Assembly (NCBI GenBank): GCA_030770535.1
Contig: JASVEC010000005.1
Coordinates: 744,001 to 808,000, forward strand
Source: Batkoa obscura
Lineage: Eukaryota; Entomophthoromycota; Entomophthoromycetes; Entomophthorales; Batkoaceae
DNA length: 64,000 nt
Reading direction: 5' to 3'
Shown here piece after piece: positions 48,365 to 61,400 of the stretch (its first letter is position 1; the number at the start of each line of letters is the position of its first letter). Position numbers and translations under genes: made by a program. The notes beneath the pieces are model-generated. The model had not been told where the DNA came from and made no database searches. It was given only the letters and a program-made list of their open reading frames with translations.

Positions 48365-50033
48365 TTAAAGTTCAATATTTCCTACTATTCCTAAGCCACA
48401 TTCACTACCGACTAAAGCAAGTCCAGTGATTGGATGTAAATCTAAATAATCAAAGGAATCCACAAGTCCATTTTCAAGTTCTATTGTTTTAGCCAAATGA
48501 TTATTATATAACATTGAATCATAATTGGAATAATATAACTCTTTTTCTCTTTCAATTGTATGTAATAATTCATCACAGCATAAAGTAAGTCCTAAACTAG
48601 AACCTAAAATGAAATAAAATACTATTTAATAATAATTTAGTTTAATTTAATATTATTTCTTACCAATAGTTGTTGTTACTAATATATCTGAATTTAACGG
48701 ATGATGTTTAACTGACTCAATTGAATTTGAATGTCGATTTGGTATAATCTTTGAATCACTACTTCCAATTACATCTGTTTGTCCCAATTTTCTTAAATCA
48801 AATAATAAAATATCACCATAACTAGTACCAACTGAAAAATTACAATACTAAATTAATATAATTAAATTAGAATTTAATAAAACAAATAAAAAGAAATTAC
48901 TTTTTCTGGATGATGTACAATACAATTAAATTCTCCAACTGATTTATTATATTCTTTCTTAAATGACTGTTTCATATTACCATCCACCCTTAAATCTAGC
49001 ATTTGAATTGTCCCATCCGAACACACTAAAGCCGCAATTGACGGAGAAAACCAAGCTACATCTTTAATACAATATTCACTTACTTTTTGATTAAATATTC
49101 TCTTTTGGTTATTAATATCATATATGGTAACTGTACCATCAAACCCAGTAGATAATAATGCATCTATACTATTAGCTATGCTATTATTATTATTAATTCC
49201 AAATAAAACATCTTCTGGATTTAAGTAATTATTTGGTGGAAACTTTACTCGACTAGTACCACCTAATATAGATTTATGAGCTCTATATTCATCTGTTAAT
49301 TTATAACCCCACTCTTTTTCTTCTTCCAAATAGAAAAAAGTATATATACTAATAGTACCATCATCCGAAGCTACTACTAATTTATCTTCTTTAAATTCAA
49401 TATCATTGATATTTTTTGGATGTCTAATAGCTAATTCCAAATTTCTTTCAAAAGTTTTAATTGAAGTAGGGCTGCTCTTTAGAAAGGTTGACCACACTTG
49501 GATTTCACTAGACTATAGAAATGGGTAAGTGAAACCATATAAAAGAATTAAAGTTACCTCATCGAATTGCTTTTCCGTTAATAAAAATTTATAAGAGGCA
49601 TCTTGATTTAAGGTTTTATAAGTTTCTAATTCACTCTTTTGAAGCGATGAGTTAGGTGGCTCATAAGTATAAAGAAGCCCAGTTTCTAACTTTTCATTTT
49701 CTTCATCGGTATCAAATAAAAAAGTTTCGTTTAATTCGCTATTAATAATAGGTTGTAGTTCTTCTTTATTGATTTATGAATTAGAAATAGAAATTTAATA
49801 TTTATATATTGATTACCTCTATTTATAACACTATTACTAGTGTTAAATATATTATTAATGCTATTACTAAAATTACTCATATCATGGGCACTATTAGAAC
49901 CATTACCCCCTTTATGATCCTGCTTTCCAAAATTTGTATTAATCTTTGGATCTTCCATGTCTTGAATCCATTTTAAACTTGTAATATTTCCAGTGCAATG
50001 AAACGTTTCATAATCGAATATCATCTTTAACAA
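48365..50033 (-). CDS. NUP43: NUP43-like WD40 nucleoporin
   Basis: The minus-strand start at 50033 (MLKMIFDYETFHC; a second Met lies three codons on) and stop at 48365-48367 enclose about five exons. Blades include 'INDIEFKEDKLVVASDDGTISIYTF', 'DALLSTGFDGTVTIYD', 'DVAWFSPSIAALVCSDGTIQMLDLR' and 'VGTSYGDILLFDLRK'. The C-terminal 'FDYLDLHPITGLALVGSECGLGIV' resembles the closing blade of NUP43. An Asn/Ser/Gly-rich insert lies in exon 1. NUP43 is a peripheral seven-bladed propeller of the Nup107-160 (Y) complex of the nuclear pore, missing from S. cerevisiae. Another WD40 family is possible, since only the blade order and C-terminus support this call. Confidence 0.62.
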
Positions 50034-50369
50034 TTAATTAAACTAATTATATTGTTTATTATTTTAATTAGGAAAAAAGAAGAAAAGTTTGATTCTTTTT
50101 TGTTATCTGTTTTAGTAGCAAACGTAAAAATCAAAGGTTGCTATTTTGTGAAAAATTTAAGGGAGAGGTTTTATGTGTAAAATGAATATAATATAAAAAG
50201 GGATTGTTATTTAAAGTATGAGTATTTATAGAAAGTTGTAAGCTATAAGTTATAGAAATGCTTTTATTATAATACTTACATATTCTAAATTTTGGTGGCT
50301 TATTTAGATATACTACACTACATTTAAACATTAAAACGTTACTTTTATTATCATTAAACATAACTTGAA

Positions 50370-51029
50370 TTACAAAAACCTTTTAAATGGTGACTCAATT
50401 TTAACAATTGGTGATGTTTTATACAGATAGGCACTATGCTCACTATCCAAATAAAACTCTGGAATAACAGGATATCCCGGTAGATTAGCTACTGTTAATT
50501 TAGGTGCCACAAAAGTAGAATTAAAATTTTCTCCTAATACCTTGATATCGATACAATTCATATAGAACTCCCTATTCCCGTATGCATTGACCCAAGTCCA
50601 AGCCAAAGTAGCTCTTTCCGCAGAGGGTATATTCTTTGGTAGCATTACTTCAAAGTTTAAACGATGAATAAAACAATCATTTAATACAGTATTTAATACA
50701 CCAAATACTTTATCATCATAACTTAATGAAAATTGACAATGACCACCATGATGATACGTCTGGTTTTCAAATGTAAATGTAATAGTATCCCCAGGTGAGT
50801 ATTCCGCTGTGGCTGGGCCTGGCATTGTATTTCTACATGGGAATCCGCTCTCCCATTCCTTTGAATTACCAACTGGACTACTAAGATCCCAATCGACCAA
50901 TCCCTTATCACGATACCATTTAGAGAATTTTGAATTACGTGGGTTAGGGTATTTTACTTGCATGTGAGCATTTATAAAGGTAAGATGTATTGAAAGGAAA
51001 ACAATAACAGTAGTAAAAAAATAGTTCAT
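50370..51029 (-). CDS. AA11-type lytic polysaccharide monooxygenase (secreted)
   Basis: Intronless, 219 residues. A signal peptide ends at ...FINA, so the mature protein starts with His (HMQVKYPNPRNS), the first ligand of the copper histidine brace. The second His lies in 'YHHGGHCQFSLSYDD' and the axial Tyr in 'WTWVNAYGNREFYMNC', both AA11 hallmarks. AA11 enzymes oxidatively cleave chitin. There is no binding module: the protein ends about 40 residues after the catalytic domain. It is divergent from a second AA11 gene 1.4 kb away, so the two probably arose by duplication. They differ in C-terminal architecture. Confidence 0.87.
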   Translation of the reverse strand: MNYFFTTVIVFLSIHLTFINAHMQVKYPNPRNSKFSKWYRDKGLVDWDLSSPVGNSKEWESGFPCRNTMPGPATAEYSPGDTITFTFENQTYHHGGHCQFSLSYDDKVFGVLNTVLNDCFIHRLNFEVMLPKNIPSAERATLAWTWVNAYGNREFYMNCIDIKVLGENFNSTFVAPKLTVANLPGYPVIPEFYLDSEHSAYLYKTSPIVKIESPFKRFL

Positions 51030-52439
51030 AGCATAATAAGAAGATGTATTAGTTTAAAGATCAATATTTATCTCCATTTTAAACTTATTTTTAAAATGAA
51101 ACAAGGTTAATTTTTTACCATTTCCTACTTTGCAGTGAAACAGAATGAGTTAACTTGATTTTAGCATCTCATTTTTTTAAATAAAAATAAAGTTTTGAAT
51201 TAACTAGTTAATTAAAATCTAGAATTCAAATTAAATTTCATTTATAAAAAAATGGTAATAGAGGGAAAAGTTAAATTTGAAGTTAAAAAGAATTTTAAGT
51301 AAAAAATGTAACATACAATGATAATGGCACGTAAAGCTTAGTAACAAGTATAAGGTATATTTTAATTAAACTATAAAGTTAATAAAGGTGATAATGCTTT
51401 TTTAATATTACTTTTTAATTTAACTACACCATTTTGGAAAATGTATAAAATTCCAATTGTTAGGAATTGGAAGCAAAAACCTTGACAAAACCTTAATAAA
51501 AGACTACAAATTTAACTATTTTCAAAAAAGGTGTAGTTTGGCTTTGACTAAATTACTTCTATAAGTAAATTGCTTTATATAAAATTGTTTCTTATTGAAA
51601 TTTAAAATATGACCTAATTACTCTACAATGTAAAAAAAGTACAAGTTTATAAAGTTTACAGTTGTTTTTTACTGAGTATGTAGATTTTAAACAATCACTA
51701 ATTTAAACAAATACTGTTTTATTTAGTACCGGTATATGAAAATTTTTTTTTACTTAAAGTAAAAAAGCCAAAAAAATATCATCTACCCCAATACCAAAAA
51801 TTATATTTGTAACTTTACCTTGTTAATATGTATTAATAATTTATCTTACTTTAAATAAAACACCATAATAATATCTCACTTATTATTTATAACATAATAT
51901 TTAATGATTTGTCACAAATTAAGTTAAATATATTGTATGTCACAATCTGTGATTGTTTTAATAGTCTAGAAGATTATTTTAGAGCTCTTTAATATAATTC
52001 GTTAATACTATAGATCAATAGCCAAGCATTACCTGAATAGTTATTATTTGTTTGTTTATCACAATGAGCAACGCATACCAAACTATCATTGCTTTTGACT
52101 TTCTGGATTTTTGCTGAAAGCTCTATAAAAGCAAACTATCTTATAAAACTAATGTCTGTAATATTCAACCAACAGTATTGGTCTACAGGTAAAATATTTC
52201 AAGTTAAAAAACTTTACATTTAAAGGAACTAACCACTTATGATGCATATAGCAGTACAATTTTAAAAAAGCATAGCTCACTTGGAGCACTTTGATTAAAC
52301 ATTTTAAATGTATTAAGACTCGTAAGTATAAGCAATACAATAGCAAATTACAAGATATAAGCAGTATATTTGGTAGACGAAATTGAGAGCATCTCATATC
52401 AATTTAAATAACCTTCGATAACTTACAATATTACCCAAA
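51030..52439. promoter_or_regulatory. Divergent intergenic region between the AA11 pair
   Basis: 1.4 kb separates the starts of two head-to-head AA11 genes. No gene is supported. Both promoters must lie here, but I cannot point to a shared motif. Confidence 0.45.
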
Positions 52440-53357
52440 ATGATTTCAAATAAGTTAACTACCACTTTAGCTTTTCTCGATGTCATACATCAAGTCGCTT
52501 CTCATATGGAAATGATTACTCCACCTCCAAGAAAATCAAAGCATAATAAGAATTATCCTGAATCACAATTTGATTATTCCTATACTACCCCACTTGGTAC
52601 TGAGTTTCCTTATCCTTACCGTGGCTATACAAGAAGTCTGTCATATTATTATGTCAATGCTGGTGAAAGTATCCCTGTGCAGCTCAGCGGCAATGCCGCA
52701 CATAATGGTGGTCATTGTCAATTTTGAGTATCGTACAATGATAAAAATTGGGTGGTATTGAAGAGTGTTTATGGAAATTGTTTGACTGGTGGGCTAAGCT
52801 ATGATGTACTTATTCCAGCTACTGCCCCAAATGGGCCTATAACGTTTGCATGGGCTTGGATTAACGGATCTGGGCAACGTGAGTACTATATGAATTGTGC
52901 AGATATTGCTATTAAAAATGGTAAAGAAGGAGGGAGTATTACTGGGTATGAACCAACAGTAGATAACCTTGAAAGTTATGAGGTTTTCCCAGAAGATTTT
53001 GCGGATGATTATAAAAGATCTGAAATGGAATCCACTCCATTTAAAACTATTGCACTAACTGATTCTCAAAGTGCTCTATCAGGAAATAATCAAAAGAAGC
53101 CCGATAATTCATTGAAAGATGACTCTAAAAAAGAGAGACCACAAGAGAAAAAGACGGAAAAAGAGGAAGCAGCCCCGTCAGTCCAAGGAGCTAAGCCAGT
53201 TAATCCAGATAAAAACACATGTACGGAACATGTAAAGCTGTCTTGTAATGGAAAAAAATTAGATATTTGCTTAAATGATAAAATTTTAACACATATTTGC
53301 CCCAAAGGCTCATCATGTAAGCCTCACAATGGCACCTTTGCTTGCTTAACATTCTAA
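52440..53357 (+). pseudogene. AA11 oxygenase with CBM19-like tail, interrupted by in-frame TGA
   Basis: One frame runs 52440-53357 except for a single TGA at 52725-52727. The signal peptide ends at ...HQVAS, followed by mature His (HMEMITPPPRKS). The copper His region is 'HNGGHCQF' and the TGA sits exactly where the family has Ser ('CQFSLSYD'). The rest is intact: 'VSYNDKNW', 'YGNCLTGG', 'FAWAWINGSGQREYYMNC', a Lys/Glu-rich linker, and a six-cysteine module from 'CTEHVKLSC' to 'GTFACLTF' like the CBM19 chitin-binding module. A TCA-to-TGA change explains the stop. About 210 codons downstream show no other break, so inactivation is recent, or the base is an error or polymorphism. Confidence 0.75.
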
Positions 53358-55679
53358 GGTTTTATAAAAGTGTTATAATCTTAATATACAGTAGCTATTG
53401 AAGATAGGCCCAATGTTTTAATCTTCAAATGTTGATAAAAAACAACGCAAACTAAGTGAGTATTTTTATCATTTAAGGATAAGCGCTTCGATTTACAGCT
53501 TTTCCATCATATTTGGTGGAACAACTATTATGATGAGTTTGGCTACATTTTTTTAACCTTACACTATATTTACAGTAAATTCTAATATATGCTTTTGTAA
53601 AATTAGTTTAATATTTTATTTATCTACTTTTTATAAAAATTCGCTTAATATTAAATAAAGCTACCGTTTCTTCATATAAAACCAAAGTAAAAGTCTTAAA
53701 TTATCTGATGAGCAATATTAAACTGTTGAATAAATATGGGCTAGTTTAAAAATTTGGGTAAAATTTTGTTCAATTCTGATTTTTAGCAAAAATCGCAAAT
53801 TAAGCACCAAATGCTACAAAATATTTGCTTTTTTGCTTAATTTTAAAATAACTTATATTAGGACGTTTTTTTGTCCAGTTTCAGTAGTTTTAAAAAAAGA
53901 TTACGCTAAATACTAAATGGACAAAAAAGTATAATTGTAAATTTTTATTTTAACTGAACTTCTAAACCTACTGATGTTACTAGCATACTCTATACTAAAG
54001 TCCAATTTCTAATGGAATCCGTTTTGCACTTTAAAGCTATACAGACCATTCCGAAAAGGGTGAATATTCTTTGTTGTGGTGATCTTTTTATCAAAACGAT
54101 CCTATTTAAATATACCAAACTATCCTTCTACACTCGCTGAGCTATTTTGTATATGGCTAAAATTAACAAGACTCAAGTCAAGTCAGTTCAATACAACCTA
54201 TCATAGTCTAGAGCAGAAACAGGAACCAGAAAGCCTTTCTTTACTCTATAAATTTTCTCCTAATGTACATTTCTTACCTCACTCTTTATTTTATCCAGCT
54301 TTTTATAATTTTCCGCTCATGAGCAAACTATTTGTAAGCTTTAAATAGCTCTTTCAGGGTTTTTTTACAAATAAAACTGGATATTGCACAAGGAATCACT
54401 ATAATGACATCAAATATATAGTAAGTATACAAATAGAATATTCCCTAGTAAAAGCCCAAATTTTCAAAACAAAACACTCTTTTTTCTAATAGTATATAAA
54501 TTAAGTTACTCTGATTACTTTTAGTATAAAAATAGGAATATTAGCCACCTTGTAGTTTACAATTTATAAAGGATAGTAAAAACTTAAACCTGATATTAAA
54601 TGATCTTAAATATTATTTTGCTTAAAGTTTGTAATTAGCTCAGTTTTAAGTTATATTCTCAGGCTAAATTAATAAATTTAGTATATTAAATTTAAGCTTT
54701 ATTTCGTTTAACTATTATTTATTACAAGGATTTGATAATGAGCAACACTTATTGCTTATAACTTAGGGTTTCGTCCTTTACACTGATACTATTATTATTA
54801 AGAAGATTTTGAAAGTTCTACTATCGACAATTTTTATTTTTATTATTTTACTTTAAATTCTTTAATGAAATACAATACCATTGAGATTTTGTACAATCTT
54901 TTTAAAAATTAGATAAACCGAGGTTTATTATTTATTCTTAATATATAAAAGTTAAGTTTTATATGATTTATACAAAATTTAACCATTTTAACATGAAACC
55001 GTCATTGAAAATACTGCTTAAACAATAAATAATAAGAGATAATACTGTGTTGAAATAATACAGTATATTTGTATTAACATGTTATGATCATCATTAATTG
55101 AAATTCCATCGTTATCAGTTTATTTGAACAATTTTACTTTACTTTGTTATAAGCACAATTTGTATTTCCTACTTGTTAAAAACGATATTAGCTTACGTGT
55201 TGAGATTCAATAAAAATGAAATGTTTAGTTAGATTTCAAGGTTCAAAAACAAAAAAATGGGAAAACTAAATGAGATGTGTAAACACATAATAATTAAAGC
55301 GAACTCCTTTTATTTGAACCAAATGATACTAATATTAAACTTAAGTGTGGTCATTTTTTATTTAATCAAGAAATTATTGAGTTTTCGAAATTATTTCCCT
55401 GAAAAAAAAACTTGATTGTTATTTTAGAAATCACCAATTAAATCTAGTCTTAACTTGTTCTTAGGAGCTGCTTTATTTAAAACTCTACATGAGGATTTTG
55501 GGGTTATTCGAATTTTTTTTAAATAGTTACAAATATTAAATAAATGTATAAAGGTTTAATCAATAAAAAAAATAAGAATTTTATTTTAAGCACAAGTAAG
55601 AATAGGAAAAGGATATATAAAGGTAGAAAATTTTAGACAAACATTTTGTTTTTAAATATTTTAAATTTTTATTTATTTA
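53358..55679. other. Long intergenic region
   Basis: No confident gene. A 90-codon open frame at 54076-54348 (MVIFLSKRSYLNIPNYPS...) has somewhat coding-like composition but no recognisable domain, and could be a short hypothetical gene or chance. TTAATAAAA-type sequence dominates the rest. Confidence 0.4.
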
Positions 55680-57108
55680 ATGGAAAGAAAATCTATTATC
55701 ATAGAAGATGATTTTTCATCAAAAATCAATAATAAAGATACTGTTTACTTAGACAATAATAGTAACGTTATCAACCATGACGAAGGTAAATTAGTATTAC
55801 CAGATGGAGGTTATGGTTGGCTAATAGTTGTTGCAAGTTTCCTAATGCAAGCTTGTTCTTTTGGTGTAGCCGCTGGTTTTGGCGTATTTGTTGAATTTTA
55901 TTATACTAATGTGTTCAGAGGTGCTAAATATTCGGAAATATCTTTAATTGGAACCATTGCCCCTACTACAATGGCTTTTGCTTCTATTATAACTGGAAGA
56001 TTATGTGATATATTTGGTTTTAGGGCATGTGCACTTTCAGGTGCTGCACTTATAACATTAAGTTATTTACTAGCTTCATTTTCAACGGAGGTGAATAGAT
56101 TTCATAAATTAATGTTATATATATTAATATAATTTATTTAGATTTGGCATTTAGTTATTACACAAGGGTTTATATTTGGATTAGGAGGTGGTTTAGTTTA
56201 TGTCCCAGCTAACACAATTATAACACATTGGTTCGATAAACATCGTGGTTTAGCTACTGGGATCGGGACTGCAGGCTCGGGTATCGGTGGTATGGTATTT
56301 AGTTTGTTGAATGCCAAGTTATTACCTTATTCCGGATACCAATGGACTTTAAGATACAATGCCTTTATTTTTTTGGCTTGTTTAACATTCTCAGCTCTTG
56401 TTATTAAGCCATACCTTAATGAAGATAAAAATATTAAGAGGGAAAGAGTGCCCCTTAGAAAAGAAATGGTTTTAAATGGTAGGTTTATCCTTTTTGGTCT
56501 TTCAACTACCTTTGCTGCCTTTGGATATTTAGTCCCTTTATATTTCATATCTCCATATTCTACTTTCATTGGTTTATCAGCAAGTCAAGGTGCTATTTTA
56601 GTTGCAGTATTAAATACTTCTAATGCAGTTGGTAGAATTGTACTTGGTGTTGTTGGCGATAGATTTGGACATTTTGAAGTGTATACATTATGCTTGTTAT
56701 TGTCAACTTTAATTTTAGTTATTTGGCGCTTTGCTTTTACCTTTCCAGTTTTACTTGTATTTGCGATCTTATACGGTTTCCCTGCTGGTGGTTTTGCAGG
56801 TGGTTTCCCAACCGCATGTGCTGCGCTGTTTGGTAAGATACTAAATTTAGATAGGAATAATTGATTGATTTTTTATTTTAGGTGTTGAAAATCTCTCTAC
56901 TATGATGGGATTAGCTTATGCCCCAACCGGTCTTGGTGATTTAGGTGGACCTCCTTTAGCTGGCCTTATTTTTGATTTAACTCAGAATTACTCCTATCTT
57001 ATTTATTATGGTATAGGATTATATTTTCTAGGCTTCTTTTTTGTTGCTATTATAAAATATTTGTATTTAAATGGTAAAAAACCTTCCCATGATGATATTA
57101 AAGCTTAG
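55680..57108 (+). CDS. MCT-type (SLC16-like) major facilitator transporter
   Basis: Three exons, 55680-56090, 56142-56832 and 56882-57108, encode about 442 residues. A short acidic N-terminus precedes 'LPDGGYGWLIVVASF', the conserved signature at the start of TM1 in monocarboxylate porters. Loop 2-3 has 'GRLCDIFGFRACALSGA' and TM5 has 'VYVPANTIITHWFDKHRGLATGIGTAGSGIGG', another family mark. Twelve hydrophobic segments can be counted, with the central loop at 'NEDKNIKRERVPLRKE'. Fungal members carry monocarboxylates, riboflavin or unknown solutes; the substrate cannot be read from sequence. Confidence 0.9.
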
Positions 57109-58482
57109 TCATCTAATTATAAATAAAACTGTATTGTCACTCTCACTTTATGCTTAACTATGAATATTCGTCAGTTTTCGGCTCTTTTTTAATAAGAATA
57201 AATATTCGTCAGTCTTCGGTCCTTTTTAAAAATATAATTAAGCATAATTAAGCGAATTAAATTTAATATTTTAGGCTATAATTTTATGTAAAAACATCTA
57301 GAGCATTCCGCGTTAATCTACTGAAGGGTTTAATAATTAAGTGCCGAACTATTAAAGATCATAGTGTTATTTTTAGAATGCAACATTTAAAATATTCATT
57401 ATATTAAATATCCTATTGCTATGCTAGTTATTACTAACCCAATTTAAGGCTTATCTCACTTGAGTCTATTGTAGTCTAAAAGTAGCTATGTAATTAAGCC
57501 AGGTCATTGCTATATAGCTCTACATTTAAATTGGATTAGTAGTAAAACTTTACCATATCGCTATAATATTAACGATATGATTTAATAACCGTTTCATTAG
57601 TTGTGTTCAAATCTTTTCAAAATGAAATGCTTTTTAGAATTTTGTAGTTTGAATTAATTTAAATTAATTTTTTATATGAGGCTAATTAAAAGTTTTTATA
57701 AGATTTTTATAAACTATCAAATACATCCTCAAATATTTTAACTTTCGTAGTAAATAAAGCTATTTTATATATTTTGTATATTTTATATACCAAATTTTCG
57801 AATTGTTACTTTTTTTATTGGAATATTAATATTTAAAAATATTTTTTTAGCAATAAAACCAATTTTTTCAGAAATATTTAAATTATTTATATAAAATGTT
57901 TTATTAAGATTTAGAAAATAGTATGAACTACTTACTGGTTTGAGTTAAATATAAATTAACTTTTATAATTATATTTTTTTTATTTTAAAAGTTCTGTTTA
58001 TTTTTTTCATCTTAGTATTACTAAATTAAGCTAAACATTATAAAACATTTTATTTTTTATTTTCATTTCTATTTATTATGCTTAATTCTCAATTCAAATT
58101 TATAGCTTTTTTACTTTTAACTAATCAAAATGACCCATACTAAGATCCAAATTTCCCAAAAAATGCCCAATGTCAATGTGTTAATATTGATTTCAGATCT
58201 TATAATTGATTCAATGTGAAACCTATAAAAGTGGTACTTAATACGTATATTAATATAATATTTTAAATATAATTAAAAAAAAGAGTCTTTTTTATTTATT
58301 ATTTATTGAGAAATGAACACCCAAAAATGAGTGCTTCAGCTTTTAGGATAATTTATATTGGCACTGTAAAAACCTTGATTTTATTAAAATAATTAATTTT
58401 TATTCTTTTCCTCACTCATATCCCACTAATTCCCATATTAGCCACAAACTCCATCCTAGCCTTATTTCGCTTAGCCCCTTTT
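57109..58482. other. Intergenic region with a short direct repeat
   Basis: No gene. A 28-bp near-identical direct repeat (AATATTCGTCAGTTTTCGGC type) lies at 57163-57190 and 57201-57228, just downstream of the transporter. Confidence 0.55.
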
Positions 58483-61400
58483 CTAAATATTAAAACACAA
58501 CTCCAACCCATTGATCATCAATTTGATCGATCTAGGCCCAGTAAACATCAACTCTGCTGACTGCATAATTGTCGTTGGGGAAACTAGATAAAAAGTATTC
58601 AATAATTAATTCCATTATTTTCATTAGTAAAACTTACTTGGACACTGTTCCTCCTCTTCCATTTTAACATTGAATGTTCTATACGGTGCTGGTGACGTAC
58701 TTAAAAATCCTGAAGTTACACTAGGTGGTGGCATTAACGTATTTGAATTCGCATTTTTCATATTTGTTGGTTGAAACCCAGCTGGTAAAGTATTAAATGG
58801 TGAACTTCTTCCTGAGGTAGGTGCTGAGACTGATGAGCTTTTAAGCCTTTCATTTTCCATTGAAAACATAGAAGCTAATGATGGAGGGGAATGATTGTAT
58901 CTACTATCCTCTCTTCCATTCCCTCCAAAATTACTCAACTGATTAGGGGTGACTGATCTTAATGATTTTGTCAGCATACTAAACAGCCCAGCAGAAGTAT
59001 GCCACACTTTTAGGACCTGCTCCATCAATGAAAAAGTAGCCAATAATTTGCCGTCTGGTGAAAAGCACAAAGATGTGATGGGTGTCATATACCCTTCCAA
59101 TACAAGGTACCTAGTACATGTACGTACATCATAAATAATAGCTGCACCTTCCCTCAATCCAACTGCTAATCTTTGGGTTTCACTATGAAAATCTACCATC
59201 CCATAGTTAGTCACCAGATCATGGATGGCTTGAGTAGCTAAGGGTAAAAGGTGTTGACTTCTATCCAGTTCCTTTGGGCTTAATGCTTTTAATATAACTT
59301 CTACCGTTGGAGCAATATAATCAAACAACAGCGACTTTTTCTTTTTTATAAAATAAGGTATCAACTTTAATATCGATTTTAGCTCTTCTATTTCCTTTGT
59401 TAATCCGAACGAAGATATCAACAATATTGGGTTGGATATAGCTATTTGTAATATCGCTTGATAAGCTGCTTCTCTTAAAGTGTTACTGGGATTGTTAATC
59501 ATCTCATAAACACATCTTAATATAAAGATACCATCCACATAAGGCTCGAATTGTGAGAAAGATCTAGTTAAAATATTGACAGCTATTTTTCTATAATTTA
59601 AATTGGTATGATAGGATAAAATCCATTCTAAAGCTTGAGAAATAAGTTGTCTAGAATGAGAGTTATCTATAAGTGTAGGATGTTCACTTAAAATCGTTGC
59701 CAAAACGAGCGTAGCTGAGATGGCGTTTTTGGAATAGATTAAATCTTCAGGTAAAATTTCGGGTAAAAAAGATTCGTAATAAAACAAAATTTGAAACTTA
59801 GTTTCACTTGATAATTGTATAAAACTCGATAAAAACAATGACCTAGCTGCATGCTGAATTTCAATATCAATATCTGCCCAATACTCAATCAAATATTCTA
59901 ACGATGGAAATTGAAATCGATCACCAATACTTTCTTTTAACAAAGAGCCATAGTTCGTTATGACTTCAATAATCTTACTTTCACTACCGTCTTTTGATAG
60001 CACAAATTTAGCCATGCTCAATATTGGTAATAAACGTATAGAGGTGTAATAAGGTGAGGTTGTCCATATCCTTTTATCATCATGGTTACTACAATAGACA
60101 CTTTTACAATTTAAAAAAGATAATGTGTCATTCGGTCCCTTAATAACCAGCCTTAAGCAAGGGTTATTACCATATTGATTCAACTTCTCTTCTTCTAAAA
60201 AATTATTGAAAACCATTTGATTCGTTGAAAATGTTAAATAAGAATAAATAAACTTCATTAAATGCTCAGCTATGTTAATCTTTTCCTCTTGTTGCTGGTT
60301 ATTATCCAGAAAATTTGCTTTGTCCTGCCTTAATATCGAAGCAGAAGAATACCCCAACATTTTGTTTTTTCTATCCAAATTTTCTTTTAAATTAGGGTAA
60401 ATTAATGTAATCCCTGTAAAAAATCGTATTGAAGGCGTTGTATCATTATTAACATCATGTGCCAACTTCCTTAAATCGATCTCAAACACTCTTAATAAAG
60501 GGTATTCCTTCGTGATTGAATTAATGGTATACGAAAAAATAGATGTCGTAGTCTTTAAGTTTTTTGAGATCTTATCATTCAAAAGTATACCACAATCCCA
60601 TACATTTTCATTCAATTGAAATGGAAACTGAAATTTATCCAGAACTGTTTGGTTTTTTTCTCTACAGATACTATCGGCTTCAATCTTCCAATTTGAAAAG
60701 CTACCATTATTATAGACCACCATAAATCCAGAATATGGCAAAGAGTAATAAACCACTTTATAAATTGGGCTCAAGCTATTTTCAATTTTCCCTAAACAAA
60801 TCATCCTTTTTAAATCCAATACAGCAATAGAATAATTACTTCCAATTGTAAACACAAGCTGCGAAATCCTCAATCTATCCATCTTACTTTTAGGTTCTTC
60901 TTTTTTACTTTTCTCTGCTCTTGGTAAAGGTAATTGAAACATTTTAATCACACCACAATTATGACAATTAAATGTAGCTAAACAAACACCTGTACTTAAT
61001 TCCCATAGTTTTACCATACCAATCGCATCACCCGACAATAAAAATAATTTGGTGTTCAATCGACTGGGCGCAGGCTCTAACAGCCAAGTGATAGGAGCTG
61101 TATGTCCTATCAACCATTTAGTAGTTTCATTTTCTATCTCATATTTATCATCGTCGTTGTTATTATTATCTTTTGAACTTATAAGCTGATCAAATAGCTT
61201 ATACAGTGGTGATAATAGTATCCTGCCATCCTCATATCCTTTAGCCAGCCAATCACTAATACAAGATTCTTTACCTAAAGTTACTGGGGTCATAAAAGTA
61301 GAAACAAGTTGACTTTGTCCTTTTTCTATATTATTATTCGAATATTCCCCAGTAATTGATTCCATTTTATCATCTTCAATCATAGATTCCAAATGACAGC

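Noticed and set aside
50131-50361. 76-codon minus-strand open frame next to the AA11 gene
   Set aside because: No signal, domain or coding bias; lies in the region between two genes.
52149-52397. 82-codon minus-strand open frame between the AA11 genes
   Set aside because: No recognisable feature, and it lies in a divergent promoter region.
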